This document shows, piece after piece, positions 1 to 10,231 of a DNA stretch of 64,000 nucleotides. A program made the position numbers and the translations under genes. A model generated the notes under the pieces. The model did not search any database. It saw only the letters and a list, made by a program, of their open reading frames with translations, and was not told the DNA's origin. Source of the DNA: Chrysoperla carnea (taxonomy: Eukaryota; Arthropoda; Insecta; Neuroptera; Chrysopidae); the NCBI RefSeq assembly GCF_905475395.1, contig NC_058338.1, positions 2,295,001-2,359,000 on the forward strand, read 5' to 3'. The number at the start of each line of letters is the position of its first letter. The stretch's first letter is position 1.

Positions 1-575
1 AGTATCTTCACCGATTGGATCTGGAGGTCCTATACTACGTCCTGGTAATTTTGCACCCGACCAACCACGTTCGATGGGACTTAATTTGATGCGACGAAAT
101 GTACCCATTTCGTCACGCATTTTAATTAAACGATTCTCGTAATCTGGATCGGTAGGGAGTTTTTGTTGCTGCACGAGCTCCCGTCCACGCATTATTGGTG
201 CGGATAAACCTGGCCATAATATATTCGCTTTACCGACACCAATTACTTGGCCACGATTTAAATTTTTTGCTACTTTTTTACTAGAACCTTTTCCTCGACC
301 ACGCTTTTTACCAGCATTACTTACAGATGTTACACCTTTCCAAATTTGCTCAGCAGGCACTGTGCATAAAAATTTTTAGATTTAATTTTTGGGGGTTTTA
401 AAGGTTATGTTTGCGAAAGATTTCCCAACTTACATTTATTAAAAAAACTTGTGGTATTTCTTGTGCAGTTTTTCAATATTAATGTGTTTCCTGTGGGACT
501 GAGCAAATAATTTTTGGGTAAATTTTGAGCACATTTTGTTATTAAATGACAAGCTTTCAATATTTTCGTGGCCAT
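1..575 (-). CDS. mRpS5: Mitochondrial ribosomal protein S5 (uS5m), 5' part; two coding exons, 3' end outside window
   Basis: Small-subunit protein of the mitochondrial ribosome. Exon 1 is 575 down to 434 (ATG at 575-573, donor gtaagt at 433-428). A 74-bp intron follows, with its acceptor AG at 361-360. Exon 2 runs from 359 to the window edge. The split codon T|TG gives Leu, joining ...TTSFFNK to LPAEQIWKG, which is the N-terminal signature of animal MRPS5. Exon 2 continues with a basic GKKRGRGKG stretch, DLNRGQ-like NLNRGQVIGVGKANILWPGL, and ends in ERGWSG...GPPDP, all characteristic of the family. About 167 residues are visible. The start, MATKILKACHLITKC, is basic and lacks acidic residues, as expected for a mitochondrial targeting peptide. 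The conserved S5 RNA-binding domain itself is downstream, outside the window. Identification is from recalled family sequence. The intron and start are inferred from splice signals and phase. Confidence 0.93.
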
Positions 576-926
576 TTTTTTTTTGTTACGTCAAATAAAT
601 TTGTCGGTAGCAAAACATCGACAAACAAAATGATTGCATAATAAATGTTGAGTTATTTTGGTTCAAATGTTTGGTTTAACTTTAAAGATCAATTAAAAGA
701 TTATTTTTATTAATTAAAAAGAACAATATTTAATTTGTAAAGGTGTTCATAATGACGCTTGAGGCTGGCTTTAAGTGTTTAGCTGAAAAAAATAGAACTA
801 TGTGTAGCGTCAAATTTAAAAGATGTAACTTCATGATGACGCTTGACGCTGGCTTTGACGTCAAATTAGGAATCCACCTACCAGAAAAAAATAGAAATAT
901 ATCCAGAGTCAAATTGTAAAAAGGAG
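576..926. other. mRpS5 upstream region with GCGTCAAATT-type direct repeats
   Basis: AT-rich sequence just upstream of the mRpS5 start, so it probably includes its promoter and 5' UTR, but I can name no core element. From about 745 to 920 two related units follow each other (GACGCTTGAGGCTGGC near 754 and GACGCTTGACGCTGGC near 838), each ending in a GTCAAATT block. A related block, GCGTCAAATTAAGAATCC, lies on the other side of the foldback element near 4663. The foldback therefore appears to have inserted among pre-existing copies of this small repeat. Confidence 0.45.
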
Positions 927-1359
927 CGACAAAAAACCACAATATAGTTAGCGTGGAATATTAATAAAATTTATTAAATCATATATCAAAAAATTGCTCT
1001 CTAAATGCTCCATCAGATTCCAAAATTGCTCCAATTATTAAATTATCAATTAATTAAATATTTGCAATTAAAAATACAAAATTTTATTTTCCAATATTTC
1101 AGTAAATTGATAGTTTTTCCTAACGTTTTTGCTATCAATAAATTGCTCCCGTTTATTTCTTTCGGGATATAACAATAACGATTTATAAATATCTATTATT
1201 TTTGCATAATTAATTAAAATTAATAATTGCAATTCAAACAGGTATGTGATGACGTCATTCACAAGGGGAATGTCATAAACTGGGGGGAGCGGGAAGGGAA
1301 AGAAAAACAAAAAAGAAATAATAATAGAAAGTAAATAATTAGATGTATCAGTGAAAAAT

Positions 1360-2735
1360 ATCAAAAAATTGCTCCGTAAATACTCTTTCAGATTCCAAAG
1401 TTGCTCCAGTCATATAATTAATATGTAATTAAATATTTTCAATTAAAAATACAAAATTTTACATACACAAAGGGGATGGGGGGAAGCATGAAAATATATA
1501 ACAATAGATTGTAGTTATTATCTATGGTTATGATATTTGTTTTATTTAATTAAATATTAAAAGAAAATAAACAATCATATGTATCAGCGGAAAGTATCAA
1601 AAAATTGCTCCGTAAATACTCTTTCAGATTCCAAAGTTGCTCCAGTTATATAATTAATATGTAATTAAATATTTTCAATTAAAAATACAAAATTTTACAT
1701 ACACAAGGGGGATGGGGGGAAACATGAACATATATTCCGATAGATTGTAGTTATTATCTATGGTTATGATATTTGTTTTATTTAATTAAATATTAAAAGA
1801 AAATAAACAATCATATGTATCAGCGGAAAGTATCAAAAAATTGGTCCGTAAATACTCTTTCAGATTCCAAAGTTGCTCCAGTTATATAATTAATATGTAA
1901 TTAAATATTTTCAATTAAAAATACAAAATTTTACATACACAAGGGGAATGGGGGGAAACATGAACATATATTACGATAGATTGTAGTTATTATCTATGGT
2001 TATGATATTTGTTTTATTTAATTAAATATTAAAAGAAAATAAACAATCATATGTATCAGCGGAAAGTATCAAAAAATTGCTCCGTAAATACTCTTTCAGA
2101 TTCCAAAGTTGCTCCAGTTATATAATTAATATGTAATTAAATATTTTCAATTAAAAATACAAAATTTTACATACACAAGGGGAATGGGGGGAAACATGAA
2201 CATATATTACGATAGATTGTAGTTATTATCTATGGTTTTGATATTTGTTTTATTTAATTAAATATTAAAAGAAAATAAACAATCATATGTATCAGCGGAA
2301 AGTATCAAAAAATTGCTCCGTAAATACTCTTTCAGATTCCAAAGTTGCTCCAGTTATATAATTAATATGTAATTAAATATTTTCAATTAAAAATACAAAA
2401 TTTTACATACACAAGGGGAATGGGGGGAAACATGAACATATATTCCGATAGATTGTAGTTATTATCTATGGTTATGATATTTGTTTTATTTAATTAAATA
2501 TTAAAAGAAAATAAACAATCATATGTATCAGCGGAAAGTATCAAAAAATTGCTCCGTAAATACTCTTTCAGATTCCAAAGTTGCTCCAGTTATATAATTA
2601 ATATGTAATTAAATATTTTCAATTAAAAATACAAAATTTTACATACACAAGGGGAATGGGGGGAAACATGAAAATATATAACGATGGATTGTAGTTATTA
2701 TCTATGGCTGTGATATTTGTTTATTTAATTTTTTT
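1360..2735. repeat. 236-bp tandem array, left arm of foldback (about 5.8 copies)
   Basis: The motif ATCAAAAAATTGCTCCG recurs at 1360, 1596, 1832, 2068, 2304 and 2540, an exact 236-bp period. Copies differ by only a few bases, for example ggtccg for gctccg near 1842. A more diverged relative of the unit's start (ttgctctctaaatgctcc) lies in the outer arm near 993, so the array seems to have grown from the arm sequence. Confidence 0.93.
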
Positions 2736-2844
2736 TTTGAGGTTAATTATATCATTTTTATTCGCCGTTGTATTTTCATTAAAACATTTTTAATTTAAAT
2801 AATGTTTCAATAAGTTACTTGAAGAATAATTATTTATTGTAAAG

Positions 2845-3253
2845 ATGGTTGTAAAAGGTGAGTCGACAAACCTTTATTTGTTTACATAAATTATCGACGT
2901 CTTAGGTTATTTGTTTATAAACTTTTATTTTATTTATATATAATTATATTGTTGAATTTTCAGTTTTCAGATACAAATATTGGCAAGCAGTTGGACTAAA
3001 ATTATATTTCTAAAAAGAGATCAATCATCGAGATGATATTGAATCCGGACAATTCCTATAACTCGCCGATGTACCTATTAACCCGAATGTTGAATGGAAA
3101 CCTATGGAAATATCTGACCAAGGCATTGTAATTACTAATTTCTCATGCTTTCTATCGTTAGTATGTTTTATTGCGTAGAATTAGTTTTAATTTTTATTAT
3201 TATTACTTTTTTCAGTTATGAAAATACTGATTCGTCAAAACACTTACGGAAAA
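2845..3253 (+). pseudogene. Decayed spliced gene fragment in the foldback loop, unrecognised
   Basis: Reading from ATG at 2845, four codons (MVVK) end at a consensus donor gtgagt (2858). An acceptor, ttttcag, ends at 2963. The frame then continues in phase across 2964-3160 (VFRYKYWQAVGLKLYF, then KEINHRDDIESGQFL, then LADVPINPNVEWKPMEISD). It is interrupted only by TAA at 3011-3013 and TAA at 3059-3061. A second donor-like gtatgt follows at 3161 and an acceptor ttttttcag lies near 3216, but phase after that join gives an immediate stop. The non-random composition and intron signals suggest a host gene fragment picked up by the element and then broken. I do not recognise the protein. It could also be a remnant of the element's own gene. 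Confidence 0.4.
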
Positions 3254-3666
3254 GCTGACCGAGCACTTTTTATGGATTTTCAATGTTTTATCAAATAAAT
3301 TAAAGGTGGAAATAATATTATATAAATCTATTGAAAATAAATTTTAGAAGTAAATTATTTATGTACATATTAAGTGAAAACAAATAAACATATTATTAAT
3401 AAACAAACAGATTGCACATATTAATTACATTTTATATTTTTTTACATTTTGGCCCGCTCAAAATAATAATAATGCTTTTGTGAGAACTTATTCAAAGTCT
3501 CGGAAGTGCCAAAGTTGATATAATTAACGCTATATATACATAAAAAACGGTTTTTGGCCAATATTTCAACAACCAACTGGATGAAAAAAAGGTTCAAACA
3601 AAAATTGTCGAAAATTTTTTTTCCTAAGAAAAATGTAGAATAAAAAATTGTGATATCTCAAGTCAT

Positions 3667-4104
3667 TTTAATATTTAATTAAATAAAACAAATACCATAA
3701 CCATAGATCATAACTACAATCTATTGTTATATATTTTCATGTTTCCCCCCATTCCCCTTGTGTATGTAAAATTTTGTATTTTTAATTGAAAATATTTAAT
3801 TACATATTAATTATATAACTGGAGCAACTTTGGAATCTGAAAGAGTATTTACGGAGCAATTTTTTGATACTTTCCGCTGATACATATGATTGTTTATTTT
3901 CTTTTAATATTTAATTAAATAAAACAAATATCATAACCATAGATAATAACTACAATCTATCGTAATATATGTTCATGTTTCCCCCCATTCCCCTTGTGTA
4001 TGTAAAATTTTGTATTTTTAATTGAAAATATTTAATTACATATTAATCATATGACTGGAGCAACTTTGGAATCTGAAAGAGTATTTACGGAGCAATTTTT
4101 TGAT
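3667..4104. repeat. Inverted 236-bp array, right arm of foldback (about 1.8 copies)
   Basis: Reverse complement of the left-arm unit. The boundary motif TTTTTTGAT ends at 3869 and again at 4104, a 235-bp period. The right array is about 4 units shorter than the left, so the arms are asymmetric and the extra left units cannot pair with partners. Confidence 0.9.
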
Positions 4105-4739
4105 ATTTTTCACTGATACATCTAATTATTTACTTTCTATTATTATTTCTTTTTTGTTTTTCTTTCCCTTCCCGCTCCCCCCAGTTTATGACATTCCCCT
4201 TGTGAATGACGTCATCACATACCTGTTTGAATTGCAATTATTAATTTTAATTAATTATGCAAAAATAATAGATATTTATAAATCGTTATTGTTATATCCC
4301 GAAAGAAATAAACGGGAGCAATTTATTGATAGCAAAAACGTTAGGAAAAACTATCAATTTACTGAGATATTGGAAAATAAAATTTTGTATTTTTAATTGC
4401 AAATATTTAATTAATTGATAATTTAATAATTGGAGCAATTTTGGAATCTGATGGAGCATTTAGAGAGCAATTTTTTGATATATGATTTAATAAATTTTAT
4501 TAATATTCCACGCTAACTATATTGAACTCGACAAAAAACAAAATAGTTTAGTAATCCATAACGAAATTTTTTTCCCGCCCAGATGGCAGCACGACCTAAA
4601 CTGACCACGTGACCTAATTTGACGCTCAAGTTCAGCGTCAAGCGTCATCAACGTTAGCTTTGAGCGTCAAATTAAGAATCCACTTAACTGAAAAGAATTA
4701 TGTCCATTTACAGTTTTGGAAAAAATGAACATCAAAGTT

Positions 4740-4905
4740 TTGACCTAATTTTCACCTTCACAAATAAACAATGATCTTTGCGAAAAAATGTTTCGAACAA
4801 AAGTTGTTTATTTTCTATAAGGAATAACTTTTACAATTAAAATTTTTTCTTACGGTTTACAAAATGGATCCAAGACCAAAACTTGTTATCTTTTTTCGTT
4901 TTTGA
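4740..4905 (-). repeat. Inverted partial copy of the CCGTCC/CACTTGT dispersed repeat
   Basis: Contains, reversed, the blocks AACAACTTTTGTTTGAA, GTAAACCGTT and ACTCAAAAACGAAAA that occur in forward order at 4975-5190. Together with that copy it forms a head-to-head foldback of about 0.45 kb immediately right of the large foldback element. No coding potential. Confidence 0.6.
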
Positions 4906-5405
4906 GTTATCGTATTGTCAGATAGACGTATGTCTGTCTGTCTGACTACCTGTCGTCTGTCCATCTGTCATTACGATTACTCAAAAACGAAAAGAGATAT
5001 CAAGCTGAAATTTTTACAGTGTGCTTAAGACGTAAAAAGTGAGGTCGAGTTTGTAAATGTAAAATGAGTCAATTGGGTCTTGGATCCGTAGGACCCATTT
5101 TTTGTAAACCGTTAGAGATAGAACAAATGTTTAAATGTAAAAAATGTTCCTTATAAAAAAATAAACAACTTTTGTTTGAAATATTTTCTTGTAAACATCA
5201 CTGTTTACCCACGAGGGCGCTAATTAGGTGAAAATTTTGTAGTATGTATTGATATGGGAATATCAGTTACATGTGTGTGTGGCTATTTAAGAGTGGAAAT
5301 CTTTCTTTATTTACGTGACGCCAAAAAACAAACGATTGCGTCATCAAAACTGTCTATACATGGTATTTCAACAATTAACTCAGTCAATTGTTTGTTTTCA
5401 CTTGT
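4906..5405 (+). repeat. Dispersed non-coding repeat (CCGTCC/CACTTGT family), copy 1
   Basis: Shares in order with copies at 42653-43174 and 61474-61984: a CTGTCTGTC-rich block, ACTCAAAAACGAAAAGAGAT, TTTTTACAGTGTGCTTAAG, GGTCTTGGATCCGTAGGACC, GTAAACCGTTAGAGATAG, ACATCACTGTTTACCC, GAGGGCGC, and the right end CAATTGTTTGTTTTCACTTGT. No long ORF, and I see no terminal inverted repeats or clear target duplication, so the class is undetermined. Confidence 0.8.
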
Positions 5406-5918
5406 AGTCAATGTATATTTTTTGATAAATATCCTTAGCTGACCCAAGCAATTACCTCAGTTTTTGGCACACCTTTCACTGTACAGAAAGATAAGTGATG
5501 CTCAGTCTAGGTATTATAATGTCAAAGTATTTTACACAGTATGCGTGTAGTTTTAAACAAAATTATATAGATGTCACTTTCATTATTTTATGTATGTTCA
5601 AAAAATATCCACTAGAGACCGTTAGCGTTAGAAAAATATAAGATCTTTTTTGATGTTGCTTACCCTTAAAAAAAAAAAAAAACTTTTTCACAAACTCATA
5701 GAAAAATTATTAAAGTGTTATTATAACCAAATGTATACGTGAATAAAAATTGAGACAATTTTAAAATCGAAAAACTCGAATTTTATTTATTTTTGTTATT
5801 CTTCATTACAATTTTCTAAAAAGTGTGTGAATTACATTGAATTGTGTGTTTTTTTTTGTATTATCAAACTCTTTATCCCAGCCAATATCAATGGCGGATC
5901 GACAAATGTGCTAGCAAA
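5406..5918 (+). promoter_or_regulatory. Presumed BRUCE upstream region and 5' UTR
   Basis: AT-rich, with an A-tract near 5669. An acceptor-like ctctttatcccag ends at 5880. Downstream of it, a 7-codon upstream ORF (ATG 5891, TAG 5912-5914, peptide MADRQMC) ends five bases before the BRUCE start. If the mRNA includes it, this short ORF could modulate initiation, but where the transcript begins cannot be seen. No core promoter motif is called. Confidence 0.35.
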
Positions 5919-8900
5919 ATGGCTCAAGAATTGTGGTCACTCAAAGAAGATGGTTATTTAAATGTTGATTTAACAACGAAAAATATTGTTTATCATCCTG
6001 CATTAAATATCATTCTTGTTATTACACGGAATGGCAGTGTACATGTTTTGGATGTGAATTCTGGCTTTATTTTGCAAACAAGTAATCTTTCTGGTACGTA
6101 ATTTTGGTTATATTTTTTTATTATGCTGTTAAATTTCAATGATTTCGCCAAAATTTATTCATCTCGAAAGGTTTCTCGCAGATAACTATCCTCGAATAGA
6201 CGACATGTCATTGTATTTTTATTGTTTTAATTCTTTTAACGCCTGTTTTCGGCACTTTAAAGTGTTTTTTTTTTTTTGAGTTTAAACTTATCTCCGTTGT
6301 AGAAATTATTTCCGTGAGTTCTTATCAATTGTGAATCATTTGTGGGAAATCCCCTAGTAATTTGATTAAGGCGTATTCTTAAATAGGAGCTGTCATAATT
6401 TCGTAAACATATTTGAAAGGGTTTCGATATGTAAACAAAAAATTTCTGAAAAAAATATTAAGACGTCATGAGCCTTGAACAGGAATTCTTAATGTTTTAT
6501 TAATTTCTGAAATATATTGCTAGAAAATTTTCTAGATCTAACTAAAAAAAAAAAAAAATATTAGAAGTTTTCAAAAATTGTCAAAGCTTTTAAAAGTTAT
6601 TAAGGCCCTTTAACCTGAAAAGCCTGTTGAGTGAAGGAAACTCGCTCGGTAACAGCGCCGAGGAGATCTTGAAACTAACCAAAGCTGATATTAGAGTCAT
6701 CGTAGAGTTACTTACAGGGCATGATAACCTGAACAAGTTCCAACATCAGATTGGAAAAAGACAATCTCCTGCGTGTGACAGTTGCGGAGAAAATTCAGAA
6801 GAAACATCGATCCACTTTCTCTGTTACTGTCCGGCGCTCATACAGCAGCGAAGGAAATGGTTTGGTCCGGACATAATCGAACCAGAAGAAATTAAGAAAC
6901 TCAGCGCTAGGCAAATCCTGGGTTTCAATACATCCGTTGGTTATAATAGCCACTGAAAAATGTAGCGGGGATAGAGTACAAGGGTCTATTTGGCTAAGTG
7001 CTCTGAATCATTGCTTCGAGGCGCGATGCTCGAGCATGGCCCGCTAACCTCCATACCATACCATACCAAGGCTCTTTAACAAAATTTTTTTAAGGTTAAA
7101 AAACACACCTAATCGAGGAAATGAGGCATTTGACTCAGGAATCAACTCCTGGTTGTCAGTGGATTTTTGGAAAATGTTTGTCTGAGTGTATTCAATAAAA
7201 TCATATTCTTGTGAACTTGTGCTTTTTCGATTTACGCACAAAAAGTGGGGCAGAAATTCCCTACTTCCGGGCAATACATTTTCTTTATTTAAGATTTAAA
7301 AAACATTTTTGGATCCTTGACAATTTATCCCAAACTTCACCATTTTCGAAATGTTTGAACAAAAAGAGTACGGGTTTTGCCGAAAATTCGTTACTGACGA
7401 GAATAAAGATTATTTTATAGTTTTTGTCCAAAATTTAAATTGAGAACGGCGCCGCTTGGCATTTTGCATGCAAAGATGGGTGGATTTGTCGTAGCCATTC
7501 CTTACTGTAGGAATGACAAGCTGAGGAGAAAGAGCCGTTTCAGACAACTCCTGTCGTTAGCCTTGACTGTGTTATTCAGTCTCGGGGACAAAAATTAGGC
7601 CTGATTATCTGAAATATGAATTTCTGTTTGAAAATCGTCGCATATAGACCCAAGAAGAATCGATTCTTTTATTCTAGGTCCTTTAGCTGTTCTTAAATGA
7701 ATTTCAAAGTACAAATTTAATTTAAATAAATTGGCCTTGAAATTTTATCAAGGGCAGTTCGTCAAGAATAGATTCTCATTATTCCATTTTGAAAAGTGAA
7801 TTTCTCTTTTCACAGCTGGTTCGAATGCAAATATAAAATGTCGTTACCTAGAAGATCAAAATAAAATCTTATTCACCGATGGACATGGAATTGGAATGCG
7901 ATCAGATTACAACGGCGTTTTATTATTGGACACAATATTACAGCGCCGTTTAAAATGTAGCGATGACGTTGTTAAGCTAGAATTACTCTTGTCTGAGGTA
8001 AGTCACCTTTTTTTCTCTTTTTAATATCTAACATTCTGCTGTAATTGCGTCGATGAGCGAGAAAAATTTATGATTTAACGATTTGAAGGATTTTGCTCTA
8101 TCAAACGCAAATTTCATCCTATTTTAACAAACCAAGTATGTAATTCCACTAATTTTGGGCCATACTTTTCAAAATTTTAGTCAAATGTAACGTTATTGCA
8201 ATACTTTTCAAAATTTAACTACTTTTGTTTCCTTAAAGGCTCAAGGAGTGATATAAGCGACATAGTAACAAGAAAAACGGAAAATACGACCCAAAATTAG
8301 TATGATTAAAAAAAAAATTCATTCAAATTGAACAAAATTTGGCCAAGATATCCAAAAAATTGATTTTTTATACTTTATGACGTCACTAAAATTCAAAGAA
8401 TTTGATTTTGCTCTATCACACCCAAATTTTATCCTATTTTAATAAACCAAGTATGTAATCCCACTAATTTTGGGCCATAATTTTCAAATTTCTAGTCAAA
8501 TTTAACGTTATTGCAGTATTTTTCAAAATTTAACTACCGTTGTTTCCTCATTTGACTCAAGGAATGATATAAGCGACATACTAACAAGAAAAATGGAAAA
8601 TACGACCCAAAATTAGTATGTTTCAAAAAAAATTTCATTCAAATCGAACAAATTTTGGCCAAGATATCCAAAAAATTGATTTTTTATACTCTATGACGTC
8701 ACTAAAATCCAAAAAAATGTATTTTGCTCTATCACACTCAAATTTTATCTTATTTTAATGAACCAAGTATGTAATCCCACTAATTTTGTGCCATAATTTT
8801 CAAATTTCTAGTCAAATTTAACGTTATTGCAATATTTTTCAAAATTTAACTACTAGATATTCATTAAATGACTCAGATACTTATTGATAAATTCGTTTCT

Positions 8901-10231
8901 ATTCCCAGCCGAAGTCTTTAGTTCTTGCCAGATCTTGCCTCAATCCTTCTCTTCCTTTTCTACTGTTATTCTTCAAGTTTCTCAGTCTACCCTTTCTTCT
9001 GGCGCCTTGAGAATGCAATTCCAAAGTGACTCAACTACGTCAATTGTTTTCCTTAAATTATGGCCAAGCCACTTCTTTCCAGGCCATCGGGTATTCATTA
9101 AATGACTCAGATACTTGTTTATAAATTCTTAAAGCCTGGCATTTATTTCATTTTTTCCATGTTTTTAGCCCCCGACGCAAAAAGAGGGGTGTTATAAGTT
9201 TGAACACTATGAGTGTGTGTCTGTGGCATTGTAGCTCCTAAACGAAGAGTGTTCTTAGCTATGTTTCAAGAGAATCGGTTCAGTTTGGAGGGAGCTACAA
9301 GGAAAAATTCGCATTTGTCTTATGTTTTTTTTTAATTTTCGTAATCTTCACTTGTACTAGCATACAATAAGACACACTTTACATAAAATATTTCCCATTT
9401 ACGTGGTAACATTATATTGAACAACCTTGTATATATTTTATACATAGGGTTAGTCGTAGTATTTGACAAAGGGTGTTGTTATGTTCGTATCTAACTTTTT
9501 AAATAATAAAACTTGCATAACTTAATATTTAAGAATATTCATTGAAAACAAGTCCGATATGATGATCGAATGCAACGCCTGGCTCTAGACTATGGGTGAA
9601 CAAAGTGAACTTTGTTGTTTTAAATAATCATAAAAACATTTTCTTTTACAGGCATTAATGTTTCAACAAAGTTTAAAGAGTATAGACTTAACATGCACTG
9701 ATTTACATTCAGAAGTATTAAATGAAATTACCGAGAAAATTACACGGGCCCAAAGTCAACAACGGAACGGAATTAAAGCACAAAAAGTAAGTATACACAA
9801 ATATAGTCCCAAGTTTGTAACGCTAAAAATATTGATAATTATATAGCATGTATATAATGTGAGAGTGTAATCAACTTTGTCTATACATGGTATTTCAATA
9901 ATTAACTCAGTCAATTGTTTGTTTTCACTTGTTTAAAAGAGATAATTTTTGCTTAATTGTTAAAAAATAATAAAAATTTGTTTATACAGTGGAACACCGT
10001 GTATTTGGAATTAAAACTATCAACATTACGTGCAGTAGCGCTACGTGTTGTGACCGAATTAAAACGACAAAATCGTCATATACCAGCATTGGCTGTGGCT
10101 GCTGCGATTAGTGAACGATTATCAGAATTAGCGCCACGCAGTGAACGTAACATTGGTTTAACAACATCATCAACACAATGTGATCGTTCAGCAATGTACA
10201 GTGAAGCGAAACGACGTGAAACATTTGCAAG
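5919..10231 (+). CDS. Bruce: BRUCE exons 1-4: start of N-terminal beta-propeller (aa 1-244)
   Basis: Exon 1 encodes [17 protein letters not shown] and [15 protein letters not shown], matching the first blades of the BIRC6 propeller. Exon 2 gives [16 protein letters not shown] and [20 protein letters not shown]; exon 3 [17 protein letters not shown]; exon 4 [15 protein letters not shown] and ends in [10 protein letters not shown], the lead-in to the BIR. Introns 1 and 2 are 1.7 kb each and full of repeats; intron 3 is 203 bp. Confidence 0.93.

Larger units (their letters stand above)
937..4528. mobile_element. Foldback-type DNA transposon, 3.6 kb, with tandem-repeat arms
   Basis: The outer 423 bp at the left (937-1359) recur in inverted orientation at 4105-4528, nearly perfectly: the same 98-codon frame is encoded identically in both. 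Inside each outer block is an array of a 236-bp unit, about 5.8 copies on the left and 1.8 inverted copies on the right. The decamer CGACAAAAAA is directly repeated at 927-936 and 4529-4538, immediately outside the arms, and looks like a target-site duplication. Long inverted arms built from tandem repeats with a 9-10 bp duplication are the hallmark of Foldback elements and some Mutator-like elements. No transposase is visible, so the copy is non-autonomous. Near-identity of the arms implies recent insertion or gene conversion. Confidence 0.85.

Noticed and set aside
1068-1364. Open frame of 98 codons, minus strand, repeated exactly at 4100-4396 on the plus strand
   Set aside because: Both copies lie in the inverted arms of the foldback, so identity reflects the arms. 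The peptide is a Phe/Leu/Ile-rich AT-driven sequence with no family resemblance.
1360-2735. CRISPR-like array from regular spacing
   Set aside because: The whole 236-bp unit repeats with no unique spacers, in eukaryotic DNA; it is a tandem array in a transposon arm.
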